Shown piece by piece: positions 36,756 to 46,678 of a DNA stretch of 64,000 nucleotides. How positions within the stretch are numbered: the stretch's first letter is position 1; each line of letters opens with the position of its first letter. The stretch lies in the NCBI RefSeq assembly GCF_006547065.1, contig NZ_CP041243.1, forward strand, positions 3,177,001-3,241,000. The letters are read 5' to 3'. Source of the DNA: Brevundimonas sp. M20 (GTDB lineage: Bacteria > Pseudomonadota > Alphaproteobacteria > Caulobacterales > Caulobacteraceae). The position numbers were made by a program, and so were the translations under genes. Under the pieces are notes generated by a model, which worked only from the letters and a program-made list of their open reading frames with translations, was not told the origin of the DNA and made no database searches.

Positions 36756-37649
36756 ATGGTCGACAAGAACAAACCTCAGCAAGAGAAGCGCGGCGGCTGG
36801 CTGTCGCGCTTTGCTCCCGGCGTCCGCAAGATCGTCAGCCGTCGGGACACGCCTGACAATCTCTGGGTCAAGGACCCGGACAGCGGCGAGATGCTCTATC
36901 GCTCGGACCTCGAGAACGCCCTTTGGGTGACCCCCTCGGGCCGTCACATGCGCATCGACGCGCCGACGCGCCTGCGCTTCACCTTCGACGGCGGCCAGTA
37001 CGAGTCCATCGACACCCCCGACGTGCCGGAAGACCCGCTGAAATTCTCGGACGGCAAGCCGTACAAGGATCGCCTGAACGCCGCGCGCAAGGCCGCCGGC
37101 CGCAAGGACACCATGGCCATCGGCTTTGGTGAGATCGACGGGACCGAAGCCGTCGCCATCGTCCAGGACTTCACCTTCATGGGCGGATCGCTGGGCATGG
37201 CCGCGGGCGAAGCCTTCATCGCCGCCGCTCGCGCCGCCATCGCACGCGGCGTGCCGCTGGTCTGCTTCACCGCCGCCGGCGGCGCCCGTATGCAGGAAGG
37301 CGCCCTCAGCCTGATGCAAATGGCCCGCACGACGCTGGCGATCCAGGAACTGAAGGCCGCCCAACTGCCCTTCGTCGTCGTCCTGACCGACCCGACCACC
37401 GGCGGCGTCACAGCCAGCTACGCCATGCTTGGCGATGTCCATCTGGCCGAGCCCGGCGCCCTGATCGGCTTCGCCGGTCCGCGCGTCATCGAGGCGACCA
37501 TCCGCGAGAAACTGCCGCCGGGCTTCCAGCGCGCCGAATACCTTCAGGAAAAGGGCATGGTCGACAAGGTCGTCGCCCGTGGCGATCTGCCTGAAACTCT
37601 CGGCCAGATACTGTCGATCCTGATGGGCGGGAAGCGCCGGGCCGCGTAA
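36756..37649 (+). CDS. accD: Acetyl-CoA carboxylase carboxyltransferase beta subunit lacking zinc-finger cysteines
   Basis: A 297-residue carboxyltransferase subunit that, with AccA, moves CO2 from carboxybiotin to acetyl-CoA for fatty-acid synthesis. The crotonase-fold core is intact: VQDFTFMGGSLGMAAGEAF, CFTAAGGARMQEGALSLMQM, LTDPTTGGVTASYAMLGD and IGFAGPRVIEATIREKLP. The N-terminal finger, CxxC...CxxC in E. coli, aligns here to VKDPDSGEMLYRSDL...WVTPSGRHM. All four cysteines are replaced (Asp40, Ser43, Thr59, Gly62) while the surrounding frame is kept. It sits in the conserved trpA-accD-folC order. Confidence 0.96.
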   Translation: MVDKNKPQQEKRGGWLSRFAPGVRKIVSRRDTPDNLWVKDPDSGEMLYRSDLENALWVTPSGRHMRIDAPTRLRFTFDGGQYESIDTPDVPEDPLKFSDGKPYKDRLNAARKAAGRKDTMAIGFGEIDGTEAVAIVQDFTFMGGSLGMAAGEAFIAAARAAIARGVPLVCFTAAGGARMQEGALSLMQMARTTLAIQELKAAQLPFVVVLTDPTTGGVTASYAMLGDVHLAEPGALIGFAGPRVIEATIREKLPPGFQRAEYLQEKGMVDKVVARGDLPETLGQILSILMGGKRRAA

Positions 37650-37657
37650 TAGCGGTC

Positions 37658-38932
37658 ATGGACCCGATCTCCGAACGCCTTCGCGCGCGGCATCCGCAAC
37701 GCATCGACCTGTCACTGGGTCGAATGAAGGCCTTGTGCGCGGCGCTTGGCGATCCGCAGGATCGCCTGCCGCCCGTCATCCATGTGGCGGGCACCAACGG
37801 CAAGGGCTCGACCGTGGCCCTGCTGCGCGCCATCGCCGAGGCGGCGGGACTCAAGGTCCACGTTTATACCTCCCCGCATCTGGTGCGGTTCAACGAGCGC
37901 ATCCGGCTGGCCGGCGAACTGATCACCGACAAGGCCCTGAACCTTATCCTCGACAGGATCGAGACCGTATCGGGCGAAGCGACCGTCTTCGAAAGCACGA
38001 CCGCCGCCGCCTTCGTCGCCATGACCGAGACCCCGGCCGATCTCGCCATCATCGAGGTCGGGCTTGGCGGGGTGCTGGACGCCACGAATGTGATCGAGCG
38101 TCCGCTGCTCAGCCTGATCACTCCGGTCGATCTGGATCATGCGGAGTTTCTGGGCACGTCCCTGCGTGGCATCGCGATCGAAAAGGCCGGCATTCTGAAG
38201 CCCGGAGCGCGCGGCCTGATCGCCCGACAGGCTGAAGAGGCCATGGCCGCCATCGAGGTGGTCGCCCAGGCTGTTGGCGCACCCCTGACCGTCATGGGCG
38301 TGGACTTCGACGCCTGGGCCGAGCGAGGCGGCATGGCCTTCCAAGACCAGGAGCGCTTTCTCGACCTCCCCGCGCCCGCGCTGACGGGCGGGCATCAGAT
38401 CGACAACGCTGGTCTCGCTGTCGCCGCCGCGCTGGAACTGGACCTGCCCGAAACCGCCATCGTCGAGGGCCTGAAGACGGTGCGCTGGCCGGCTCGGTTG
38501 CAACGCCTGACCGCCGGTCCCTACGGCGAGGCGGCGAGGGCGGCGGACGCGGAGCTCTGGCTGGACGGCGGGCACAATCCCCATGCGGCCCGGGCGCTGG
38601 CGACGGCGCTGGCCTCCCGACAGGCGAAAGCGCCCCGTCCCACGGCCCTGATCGTCGGCATGCTGGGCAACAAGGATGCGGGCGGCTTCTTCGAGGCGCT
38701 GAAGGCATCCGACGCCACCGTTTTCACCGTCGGCTTCGAGGGCGCGGCGGCAGACCCGGAAGCGCTGGCGGCCGTCGCACGTGGCCATGGACTGGGCGCC
38801 GCGGTCTCGGGCTCCGTCGATCAGGCGCTGACGCAAGCCCTGCGGCTGGGCGCGGGACGCGTGGTCATCTGCGGCTCCCTCTATCTGGCAGGCGAGGTTC
38901 TGGGCGCGTCGCCCGAGACCTGGCCGACCTGA
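37658..38932 (+). CDS. folC: Bifunctional folylpolyglutamate synthase / dihydrofolate synthase
   Basis: A 424-residue Mur-ligase-like enzyme. The P-loop is HVAGTNGKGSTVALL (42-56). TSPHLVRFNERIRL is the FolC signature, DLAIIEVGLGGVLDATNVI binds metal and substrate, and the C-terminal ligase domain has ELWLDGGHNPHAARALA. It adds glutamate to dihydropteroate and to reduced folates. ATG 37658 lies eight bases after the accD stop, so it is the last gene of the trpFBA-accD-folC transcript. Convergent trxA follows after a shared hairpin. Confidence 0.95.
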   Translation: MDPISERLRARHPQRIDLSLGRMKALCAALGDPQDRLPPVIHVAGTNGKGSTVALLRAIAEAAGLKVHVYTSPHLVRFNERIRLAGELITDKALNLILDRIETVSGEATVFESTTAAAFVAMTETPADLAIIEVGLGGVLDATNVIERPLLSLITPVDLDHAEFLGTSLRGIAIEKAGILKPGARGLIARQAEEAMAAIEVVAQAVGAPLTVMGVDFDAWAERGGMAFQDQERFLDLPAPALTGGHQIDNAGLAVAAALELDLPETAIVEGLKTVRWPARLQRLTAGPYGEAARAADAELWLDGGHNPHAARALATALASRQAKAPRPTALIVGMLGNKDAGGFFEALKASDATVFTVGFEGAAADPEALAAVARGHGLGAAVSGSVDQALTQALRLGAGRVVICGSLYLAGEVLGASPETWPT

Positions 38933-38946
38933 GCCGGACAGAACAA

Positions 38947-38973
38947 CGCCCGCCCGGCGAGGCCGGACGGGCG
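38947..38973 (-). terminator. Hairpin between convergent folC and trxA, probable trxA terminator
   Basis: The stem is CGCCCG-C-CCGGC / GCCGG-A-CGGGCG with loop GAG, 11 bp with one C.A mismatch. On the minus strand it is followed by TTGTTCTG, a modest U-rich tract, so it best fits termination of trxA. The plus-strand side lacks a T run but may still aid folC termination. Confidence 0.6.
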
Positions 38974-39002
38974 CGTCTGAAGTGACGACAAAGCGGCGGC
39001 GA

Positions 39003-39338
39003 TCAACCCTCGGCCTTCACCCCGGCCTCGGCCAGCCATTCGACAATCTTGCCCTTGGGCATGGCGCCGACCTTCATCGAGGCCATCTGACCGTCCTTGA
39101 ACAGCATCAGCGTGGGGATGCCCTTCACGCCCAGCTTGGACGGCGTCATCGGACTGTCGTCGATGTTCACCTTGGCGATGGTGACCTGACCGTTCAGTTC
39201 GTCGGCGATCTGCTCCAGCGCAGGGCCGATCTGCTTGCACGGGCCGCACCATTCCGCCCAGAAGTCGACCAGCACCGGCTTTGACGCCTTGAGCACGTCG
39301 GTTTCGAAGCTTTCGTCAGTGACCTTGACGGTGGCCAT
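39003..39338 (-). CDS. trxA: Thioredoxin 1
   Basis: A 111-residue thioredoxin with active site WCGPC at 30-34 (VLVDFWAEWCGPCKQIGPAL). The cis-proline loop is in KGIPTLMLFKDGQ and the conserved GAMPKGKI follows. It is the general cytoplasmic disulfide reductant. ATG 39338 has AGGAGAAC upstream; earlier in-frame codons are spacer. It lies 109 bases downstream of addA on the same strand, in the common alphaproteobacterial addB-addA-trxA order, and probably has its own promoter in that gap. Confidence 0.96.
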   Translation of the reverse strand: MATVKVTDESFETDVLKASKPVLVDFWAEWCGPCKQIGPALEQIADELNGQVTIAKVNIDDSPMTPSKLGVKGIPTLMLFKDGQMASMKVGAMPKGKIVEWLAEAGVKAEG

Positions 39339-39447
39339 GGATGTTCTCCTGACGGCCCGCGCGGGACCGCGTCGCATGAATGTCAGCCGGACACCTTAGG
39401 GTGATTCCGGCCCGTTGCAGCCGATGTGGGAAACCGGGCCCCCAAAA

Positions 39448-42400
39448 TCAACGGATCAGCGCCGCCTCCAGCATCGCCTGCGGAACCGGCATCAGCTGCG
39501 GCCCGTCCGTCCAGACGAGAGCCGCCGCCACCGGTCGATCAGGATACATTTGTCCCAAGATGGAGACATAAACCGCCAACTGCAGCACATAGGCCGGGTC
39601 CGCATCCTCGATCCTCGAGGGCACCGGGCGGTTGGTCTTGTAATCGACCACCAGAACCCGCTCAGGTGTAACCACCAATCGGTCCATGCGACCGGAGACG
39701 GTCACCCCGTTGACCCTTCCCGTCAGCGCGACCTCGGGCCGGGAACCTTGGCCGAAGACCGGCGCGAACAGCGGATGGTCGAGAACCATCAGCGCCGCCC
39801 CGATCATTTCCGCCCGTTGCTCTCCGCTCAAATCCCGCTCTCGGGACAACAGGCGTCCGGCGATCGCCGGACGTTGGTCCGACGGGACTTCAGGCAATCG
39901 TTCAAGCAGACGGTGGATCAGGTCGCCCCGCCGGAATCGCCCAAGGCCGCCGCCTCCCATAGAGAGAGGCGAAGGCGCCGGGATGCGCAGCACCTCGTCC
40001 ATCTGCGAGGGTGATGCGATCCGGGCGGCGGCGTCAGGCGAGGGAGAAACGCGGGCCCAGTCCGGCGCGATGACACGCCCGGCCGGAGCCGCGCCTTTCG
40101 GCGGCGCCTGGCCGGGATCGACCCCGTAGCGGCGCAGCTCGCCCACCATCCGGACCTGTCCCTCCAGACCGTCAAAGGTGCGGGTCAGGACATCCCACCA
40201 GCTGCCTTCGTCAAAGCCGGCCTTTGTCTTCGCGCTGCCCTTGCCCATGATCACGATCCGGTCCCGGGCGCGGGTCAGGGCGACATAGAGCAGACGCAGG
40301 GTCTCGGCGTCCGCCCGGGCCTGCCGGGCGTCGCGCGCGGCGCGCGAGGCTTCGCAGTCCTCCTTCGAGCTGCCCGGGCACATCAGCCAGGCCTCGGAGC
40401 CATTCTCCAGCGCCACAGGCATGAGGGACGGCCCCTGAGCCTTCGCCCGGCTGGTGGTGTCCGGCAGGATGACTACCGGCGCCTCCAGCCCCTTGGCGCC
40501 GTGAACCGTCATGACGCGAACCTCGCCACGTGGCCCCTCCAGCTCACGCTTCACCTCCACGTCAGCGGCTTCAAGGCGGGCCAGACAGGTCTCCAGGTCG
40601 ATGGCGCCACGGCCCTCGGCCGCCAGCACCTGGTTCAGCGTCTCGTCGATCGCCTCTTCGGCCTCCGCGCCCAGACGCCGCAGGATCCGCGCCCGTCCCG
40701 AAACGCCGGTGTCGTCCACCCGGCCGAGCACGGCGGAGAAGAAGGCGAAAGGATCGCGGTCACTCATGGACAGGGCGAAGTCCAGCATGTCCCGCGCTCG
40801 GGACCATTCCGGCCGCTCACCGGCGCGGTCCGTCAATTCCCGCCACAGCCGCCGACGTTCAGACTTTGCGCCCGCGAGGGCGAACAGTCCGTCCTCATCC
40901 ACATCGCACAGGGGGCTGCGCAGCAGGCCCGCCAACGACAGATCGTCGTCCGGATAGAGGACAAAGCGGGCCAGGGCGATCAGGTCATCAAAGACGATGT
41001 GCGACGACAGCTTCAGCCGGTCCGCCCCCGCCACGGGCACGCCCGCCGTCTTCAGCGCCCGGATGATCTCCTCGAAGGTCGCATCGCGACGACGCACCAG
41101 GATCAGGAAGTCGCCATAGCCCGATGGGCGAGGCTCGCGGGTCTTCCGATCATACACCGTGACCCCGGTCTCGACCTGCAGCCGGATATCGCTAGCCAGA
41201 TCGGCCGCCAGTTGCTTGCGGGCCGAGACAGCGGATTCCTGATCGACCGGCGCGTCCCATGCCTCGCGGTCGGGCCCCTTGATCTCCTGATGCAGAGGCC
41301 AGAGGTCGACCGAACCGGCCTGTCCCGACCGCATGGCGGTGTGAGTGGGCACGGCCGCCAGGCTTTCACCGACCAGTGCGGCGGCTCGCTCCGGTCCGGC
41401 GAAGACCGCGTCCACAAAGCCCAGCACATCCGGGGTCGAGCGGAAGGATTTGGCCAGCTCTACAGCCCTGAATTCCGATCCGGCGCCCTGCACCATCATG
41501 TCATAGCGCTGGGACTCCTGACGCAGCCGCTCCGGACGGGCGCCCTGGAAGGAATAGATCGACTGCTTCTCGTCGCCCACCGCGAAGACCGTGCGGTCCA
41601 GCCTTTGGCCCGAGGGCGGCGGAGGCGTGAACCGTCGCCCCCCTTCCCCTGCGAAGAAGCTTTCGGTCAGGGCTTTCAATATGTCCCACTGCTGGGGCGC
41701 GGTATCCTGCGCCTCATCGACCAGCACATGCTCTATGCCGCCGTCCAGCTTGTAGAGCACCCAGGCCGCCGAAGCCCGATGGGTCAGAAGCTCAACCGTC
41801 CTTGCGACCAGATCACCGAAGTCCAGCGCCCCGGTCGCGGCCTTGGCCTGCTCGTAAAGCCGCGCATGGGCCGCAGCGAGGGTCAGGACATGGATCGTGT
41901 CCCGCGCCACCCGCAGACGCCGGACCTGCTCCAGCGTCGAGACGTATTTCATCTGCAGATCGGCCAGCCAGCCCCCTGCCGTGGGGGGAGCCTTGGATGT
42001 CGCCATCGCCTTGCGCGGCTCGCCTCCGGTGAGGAAGACCTCGGCGATCCCGGCGAAGGTCCAGTCCGCGGCCCGCATCCGGTCAGCGCACTTCTGGTCG
42101 TTGGTCCCGCCCGTCGCCATGGCGGAGGCCGTCTCCAGCCACTCCGCGCGGTCGAGGAAGCGCATGAAATCGCCCTCCACCGCCTCGGCTGTCTGCTCCG
42201 GGTGAGCGCCCACGAGCAGATGGGGGGCCGGCGCCCGACCTTCGGCGACCCTGTCGACATAGTCCGCCAACTTGTCCCGGTCCGTCTCGATCAAGGCCAG
42301 AAGCGACTGGAATGCGCCCCAGTCCAGCTCGACGGCGAAATGGCTGTAGGCCCGACCGATAGGGCCGTCCGCGTCCTCCAGGGCGGCGCGGGCCAGTTCC

Positions 42401-42891
42401 TCCCGCACGGAATGCGACAGGGCCACCGCCGCCTGATCCTCCAGCACCGTGAACCCCGGCGTCACGCCCGCCTCGATCGGAAACCGCCGCAGCAGCTTCT
42501 CGCAGAAGGCGTGGATGGTCTGGATCTTCAGCCCACCCGGGGTCTCCAGCGCCTTGGCGAACAGGCGGCGGGCGTCCGACAGCTCCGGCCCCGACAGACT
42601 GGCCGGATCGCGGCCGTCCAGATCGGCGAGCGACACCCGCAACCTGTCATCATCCAGGACGGCCCATTCGCCCAGCCGATCAAACAGACGCGCCTGCATC
42701 TCGGCGGCGGCGGCCTTGGTGTAGGTGACGCACAGAATTTCGCCCGGTCGCACTTCACGCAGCAGCAACCGCGCCACCCGGTCCACCAGGGTCGAGGTCT
42801 TGCCCGAGCCGGCGTTGGCCGTGACGAAGACCGACTGGCCCGGATCGGCCGCGGCGATCTGGGCGGGGTCCGGCAGGATACGCGCGCTCAT
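39448..42891 (-). CDS. addA: Double-strand break repair helicase-nuclease AddA
   Basis: A 1147-residue UvrD-like helicase with a C-terminal RecB-family nuclease. The Walker A is TANAGSGKTSTLV (about 24-36), motif II is VLVDEAQDTAPQQWD, motif III/IV is FAVGDEKQSIYSFQGA, motif V is VMTVHGAKGLEAPVVILP, and motif VI is LLYVALTRARDRIVI. The nuclease motif is VLVVDYKTNRP near residue 1080 with a downstream Gln-Leu-x-x-Tyr (LQLAVY). With AddB it resects broken ends for RecA. The start overlaps the addB stop as ATGA. Confidence 0.96.
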   Translation of the reverse strand: MSARILPDPAQIAAADPGQSVFVTANAGSGKTSTLVDRVARLLLREVRPGEILCVTYTKAAAAEMQARLFDRLGEWAVLDDDRLRVSLADLDGRDPASLSGPELSDARRLFAKALETPGGLKIQTIHAFCEKLLRRFPIEAGVTPGFTVLEDQAAVALSHSVREELARAALEDADGPIGRAYSHFAVELDWGAFQSLLALIETDRDKLADYVDRVAEGRAPAPHLLVGAHPEQTAEAVEGDFMRFLDRAEWLETASAMATGGTNDQKCADRMRAADWTFAGIAEVFLTGGEPRKAMATSKAPPTAGGWLADLQMKYVSTLEQVRRLRVARDTIHVLTLAAAHARLYEQAKAATGALDFGDLVARTVELLTHRASAAWVLYKLDGGIEHVLVDEAQDTAPQQWDILKALTESFFAGEGGRRFTPPPPSGQRLDRTVFAVGDEKQSIYSFQGARPERLRQESQRYDMMVQGAGSEFRAVELAKSFRSTPDVLGFVDAVFAGPERAAALVGESLAAVPTHTAMRSGQAGSVDLWPLHQEIKGPDREAWDAPVDQESAVSARKQLAADLASDIRLQVETGVTVYDRKTREPRPSGYGDFLILVRRRDATFEEIIRALKTAGVPVAGADRLKLSSHIVFDDLIALARFVLYPDDDLSLAGLLRSPLCDVDEDGLFALAGAKSERRRLWRELTDRAGERPEWSRARDMLDFALSMSDRDPFAFFSAVLGRVDDTGVSGRARILRRLGAEAEEAIDETLNQVLAAEGRGAIDLETCLARLEAADVEVKRELEGPRGEVRVMTVHGAKGLEAPVVILPDTTSRAKAQGPSLMPVALENGSEAWLMCPGSSKEDCEASRAARDARQARADAETLRLLYVALTRARDRIVIMGKGSAKTKAGFDEGSWWDVLTRTFDGLEGQVRMVGELRRYGVDPGQAPPKGAAPAGRVIAPDWARVSPSPDAAARIASPSQMDEVLRIPAPSPLSMGGGGLGRFRRGDLIHRLLERLPEVPSDQRPAIAGRLLSRERDLSGEQRAEMIGAALMVLDHPLFAPVFGQGSRPEVALTGRVNGVTVSGRMDRLVVTPERVLVVDYKTNRPVPSRIEDADPAYVLQLAVYVSILGQMYPDRPVAAALVWTDGPQLMPVPQAMLEAALIR

Positions 42892-45800
42892 TCGGCGTCC
42901 CCCCCGTCCTCACCGCCGACCACATGCCACTCCCACACCCGGGCGAGATGATCGTAGTTGCCGCCGAAATTGCCCATGAACTGGGGGGCCGTCCAACTGA
43001 GGTAGGGCGTCACCTCCTCGTCGAAACGGGCGATCCGCGCGGTCAGGCCGGCCAGCGCGGCCTCGCACAGCGCCATCGCTTCGGCCCCTTCGCCACGCAC
43101 CACCTTGCTCCCCGGCTCCTTGCGCCCGACGACCCGCACATAGGTCAGCTCTTCCGGCTCGACCGGTCCCGTGTCCTTCAGCCCGGCCTCCGCCAGAATG
43201 GCCCCGGTCAGCGTCAGCTGGGGCGAGAAGCCGGTCTTCACCTGTTTGGCGCTGGGAACGGAGCCGGTCTTGAAGTCCAGCACCGCCGCCCCCGTCGCCG
43301 ACAACTCGATGCGGTCGACCCTTGCCGTCAGGCGGAACGGCCCGGCAGGCCCCGGAATGACCATTTCCACCCCTTCCTCGACCCGGATTTCAACACCTCG
43401 CGCGCGACGCTCCGCCTCGAACCCGGCCAGCCACACGGCCGCGTTGCGCGCCAGCGGCGCCTCGCGCGCCATGGCGGGGTCCTCGAAACCGGCGGTCGCC
43501 AGTTCCTCCAGCAGGAACGCCTCCAGCCGGTCGGCGCGGTCTTCGGGAGGGATCTCGGTCCAGAGCAAGGCGAACCGCTCCATCGCCTTGTGCACCGCGT
43601 CCCCACGCGCGAGGGCTTCGGCGGCCTGACCGGGCCGGTCCAATTGTCGCAGATTCAGGACATAGCGTGCATAGACGGCATAGGGATCGCGCACCCAGCG
43701 TTCGACGCCTGTAACCGCCAACTTTCTCGGCCGCCGCTCGACCGGCGGGCGCGGTGCGGGGCGTGGCGCGTAAGCCGGACGGGACGAGGCCGGCGCATCC
43801 AGCCTCCGGGCCTGTTCCAGCGCCTCGGAAGGTCGTGCGATGGAGACGGGCGTCTCGTCTGTGTGAGCCCCTCGGGTCAGCATCTCGAGCCGCCACAGCC
43901 AGCGCGACTTCACCGCCGGCTGCCCCCCCCTGCGTTCACAGTGAACCAGAATGGCCTCATCGGCGCTCGCCGCCTGTACGAAATCCTGCGCCGTCTGACC
44001 CAGACGGCGTTCGGGTGGTGGCAAACCAAGTGTCTCGCGCATGGGACGCGAAAGGAAAGGGTCCGTCGGCGCGGCGTTCGGCCAGACCCCTTCCTCCAGT
44101 CCGGCCAGGATCATCCGGTCGGCCCGCACCAGACGAGCCTCGATGGCTCCGAGGATACGCAGACGCGGTTGATTGGCCCCGCCGGTCCGCACCGTCTCGT
44201 CCGCCAGCAGGCCGTGGACCAGATCAGCGAACTCGCTCCGGTTCACCGCACCCAGCGACCCTCCGCCCTCGATCAGGGCTGACAGCAGGGCGGCGGCGGC
44301 CTCACCGTCGGGCCCGCCCCACGCGTCCTGCCCTGCCAGGGCTTCGACAAGTCCGGTCAGGGCTCCCGCGGCTGCGTCCGGTAAGGCGGCTTCGGCGAAC
44401 GGCGCACGCGCCACGCCGGACAGGGCTTCAAGTCGGTCCAGCAGGGCCCCGGCGGCCGCAAGTCCCGATACTGTGAATTCCGACGCGACCCGCCCGTCGT
44501 CTCTCGGCTTGCCCGCCTCGAGTAGCGCCTTTCGCGCACGGCTCCAGTCGCGTCGGCGCGGACCACGCAGGGCGTATCGCTCAAACGCACTGACCGCGCG
44601 ATCATAGTCGAACGGCTCCAGCGCCAGCCGCACCTGCGGGTGTTTCAACAGCCCCAGCAGGGTGTGGGGGTCCAGCGGGTCCGCAATGAAGCGCGCCGCC
44701 AGATCGACCAGACGTCCCGCGGACATTCGGGTCAGCGGCTGACCGGAGGACACGTCAGCGCTCACGCCCCAGCGTTCCAGCCGCGCCGCCACCCGCCGCG
44801 ACAAATCGAGGTCGGGCGTCACCAGCGCACAGGTCCGCCCCGGCGTTTCAAGCATTTCTCGCATCATCAGGGCGATGGCCGCCGCCGCATCTTCCTCGGC
44901 GCGCGCCGTGACGACCGAAAGGCCACGAAGCCCCTCCGCGATCGGGTCCGCCGACTGCTTGCCCGCCGCGTCGGCCCGCAGGCCCCGGATCAGGTTGCGC
45001 CAGTCGTCTGTAGCGTCCGCGGGCCGCAAGGCCTCATTCAGCAGTCTCTGGCGGGCTTTCCCGCGCGCCTCGACGGCGGCTTCAACGGGTGGGCGGAACC
45101 AGGGCCGCACACCCTCGCGGTCAACCCGGCCGTCCAGCAACCGCCACAGGGCGTTCTGGGGGTGCTGCTCGCTGTCCCGCAGGCGAGACCAGACCATCGG
45201 ATCGAGATCCATATCCAGCCCCGGCAGGACGACACAGCCCTGCGGCGCGTTCGCGACGGCGTTCAGAACATCCGCGGCGGCCGGGGCCGAGCCGGTCGAT
45301 CCGGCGGCGATGACCGGCTGCTCCGGCGGTCGGTCGCGCCAGCTGTCCGCCAGCAACCGCAATAGCTTCGCCCGTCGCCAGGCCGGATCAACCAGCCCCA
45401 GCGCCTTCAGCCGTTTCGGCCAAACCTCGACCGCCAGCCCGAGGAACCGCGCCGATTCCTGCCAGTGCTCGGCCAGATCACCCTCGACCAGACCGGCCAC
45501 CCGACCGATGTCCTCGATCTCCTCCAGATGGCAGGAATCGAGGAAGCCGCCGAGCGCGTCCGCCATCTCCAGAGCCCGCAGAGGCGACAGGTCCGCGCGG
45601 AACTGCTCGGTGATCATCCGCGCCATCTCGAAGCGACGCGTCAGGGGCGCGATGGCCGGCGGCAGGTCCAGTCCCAGTTCACCCGGCGCGAACGGCGGCT
45701 CGTCCTCTTCCAGATCGCCCAACGGCCGGACCTGCGGCAGCAGAATGGCCCGCCCGCCCGCCTGCTTCGCCAGTGCCCCGGTGAAGGCGCGCGCCGCCCG

Positions 45801-45962
45801 GCGATTGGGCAGCAGGATCACGGCATCCGACAGGGCCTCCGGCGGATGATCGCCCAGCCAGTCCAGCACCCCCGCGGCGAGGTCTTCCAGAAATGGCCGC
45901 CAAGCCTCCACCGCGTACCAGCGCGGTCGGTCGCCGGCGAAGGGATCGAACCGTGACGTCAC
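42888..45962 (-). CDS. addB: Double-strand break repair protein AddB
   Basis: A 1024-residue alphaproteobacterial-type AddB. The N-terminal helicase-like region (WLGDHPPEALSDAVILLPNRRAARAF) lacks a classic Walker A. Middle motifs include MILAGLEEGVWPN, and a C-terminal RecB-type nuclease has AAVLDFKTGSVPSAKQVKTG. AddB supplies the second nuclease of the AddAB complex. The start is GTG 45962, whose GTGA overlaps the murU stop, so translation is coupled to the upstream gene. Start and end overlaps place it firmly within the six-gene operon. Confidence 0.93.
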   Translation of the reverse strand: MTSRFDPFAGDRPRWYAVEAWRPFLEDLAAGVLDWLGDHPPEALSDAVILLPNRRAARAFTGALAKQAGGRAILLPQVRPLGDLEEDEPPFAPGELGLDLPPAIAPLTRRFEMARMITEQFRADLSPLRALEMADALGGFLDSCHLEEIEDIGRVAGLVEGDLAEHWQESARFLGLAVEVWPKRLKALGLVDPAWRRAKLLRLLADSWRDRPPEQPVIAAGSTGSAPAAADVLNAVANAPQGCVVLPGLDMDLDPMVWSRLRDSEQHPQNALWRLLDGRVDREGVRPWFRPPVEAAVEARGKARQRLLNEALRPADATDDWRNLIRGLRADAAGKQSADPIAEGLRGLSVVTARAEEDAAAAIALMMREMLETPGRTCALVTPDLDLSRRVAARLERWGVSADVSSGQPLTRMSAGRLVDLAARFIADPLDPHTLLGLLKHPQVRLALEPFDYDRAVSAFERYALRGPRRRDWSRARKALLEAGKPRDDGRVASEFTVSGLAAAGALLDRLEALSGVARAPFAEAALPDAAAGALTGLVEALAGQDAWGGPDGEAAAALLSALIEGGGSLGAVNRSEFADLVHGLLADETVRTGGANQPRLRILGAIEARLVRADRMILAGLEEGVWPNAAPTDPFLSRPMRETLGLPPPERRLGQTAQDFVQAASADEAILVHCERRGGQPAVKSRWLWRLEMLTRGAHTDETPVSIARPSEALEQARRLDAPASSRPAYAPRPAPRPPVERRPRKLAVTGVERWVRDPYAVYARYVLNLRQLDRPGQAAEALARGDAVHKAMERFALLWTEIPPEDRADRLEAFLLEELATAGFEDPAMAREAPLARNAAVWLAGFEAERRARGVEIRVEEGVEMVIPGPAGPFRLTARVDRIELSATGAAVLDFKTGSVPSAKQVKTGFSPQLTLTGAILAEAGLKDTGPVEPEELTYVRVVGRKEPGSKVVRGEGAEAMALCEAALAGLTARIARFDEEVTPYLSWTAPQFMGNFGGNYDHLARVWEWHVVGGEDGGDAE

Positions 45963-46678
45963 GGGCGTCCGGCCAGTCTCGCCTCGGCCTCAGCGCGGGC
46001 CTGCGGATCACCGACGTGCATCCAGTCGCCGTCCATCACCACCCCGTACAGCCGCCCGGCGGAGGCGGACCGGCGCCAGAACTGGCTCAGCGAGAACGGA
46101 CCATCGGGCCCGTCAGCGACATAGTCCGGCTTGCAGATGTGCACGCCCATATAGGCGAAGGGGGCTGACGGCGCCTCGCCCCGGAAGGTCAGCCGTCCGC
46201 CTTCATCGAGGAAGAAATCGCCGTCGCCTTCAAATCCGATCGAGCCTTCGCGCTTCGCGAGAAGAAGCGCGGCATCCATGATTGACGGATTCCACAGGCG
46301 CGCGAGTTGATTCAGGGCCTCGCCCCGATCAACCCAGACGCTGTCGATATTGGCGACAAAGACAGGATCGCTCCCCAGCAAAGGCGCCGCCTTCTTCAGC
46401 CCGCCGCCCGTCTCCAGCAGGGTTTCCCGCTCGTCCGAGATGACGATCTCCGGTCCCCGCCCCCGCGCGGCCAGGTGCGCTTCCAGCCGGTCAGCGAACC
46501 AGTGGACATTGACCACGGCCTTCGCGACCCCCGCATCCGCCAGTCGATCCAGCACATGGTCGATCAGGGCGCGCCCGCCGACCTCGACCAACGCCTTGGG
46601 CCGGTCATTCGTCAGGGGGCGCATCCGGGTGCCCAGCCCGGCGGCCAGCACCATCGCGGTCTTCGGCGCGTCGGTCAT
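45959..46678 (-). CDS. murU: N-acetylmuramate-1-phosphate uridylyltransferase (MurU-like)
   Basis: A 239-residue nucleotidyltransferase. The N-terminal pyrophosphorylase motif AMVLAAGLGTRMRPLTNDRP is at 8-27. VNVHWFADRLEAHL, SDERETLLETGGGLKKA and VANIDSVWVD are characteristic of MurU. MurU makes UDP-MurNAc from MurNAc-1-P, finishing the recycling route that bypasses de novo synthesis and gives intrinsic fosfomycin tolerance in bacteria that have it. The upstream partner AmgK overlaps it (ATGA), which strongly supports this assignment over a generic sugar nucleotidyltransferase. Confidence 0.88.
   Translation of the reverse strand: MTDAPKTAMVLAAGLGTRMRPLTNDRPKALVEVGGRALIDHVLDRLADAGVAKAVVNVHWFADRLEAHLAARGRGPEIVISDERETLLETGGGLKKAAPLLGSDPVFVANIDSVWVDRGEALNQLARLWNPSIMDAALLLAKREGSIGFEGDGDFFLDEGGRLTFRGEAPSAPFAYMGVHICKPDYVADGPDGPFSLSQFWRRSASAGRLYGVVMDGDWMHVGDPQARAEAEARLAGRP

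Noticed and set aside
40501..42951. An 816-codon open frame on the plus strand inside addA
   Set aside because: Antisense shadow of addA, whose helicase and nuclease motifs are complete.
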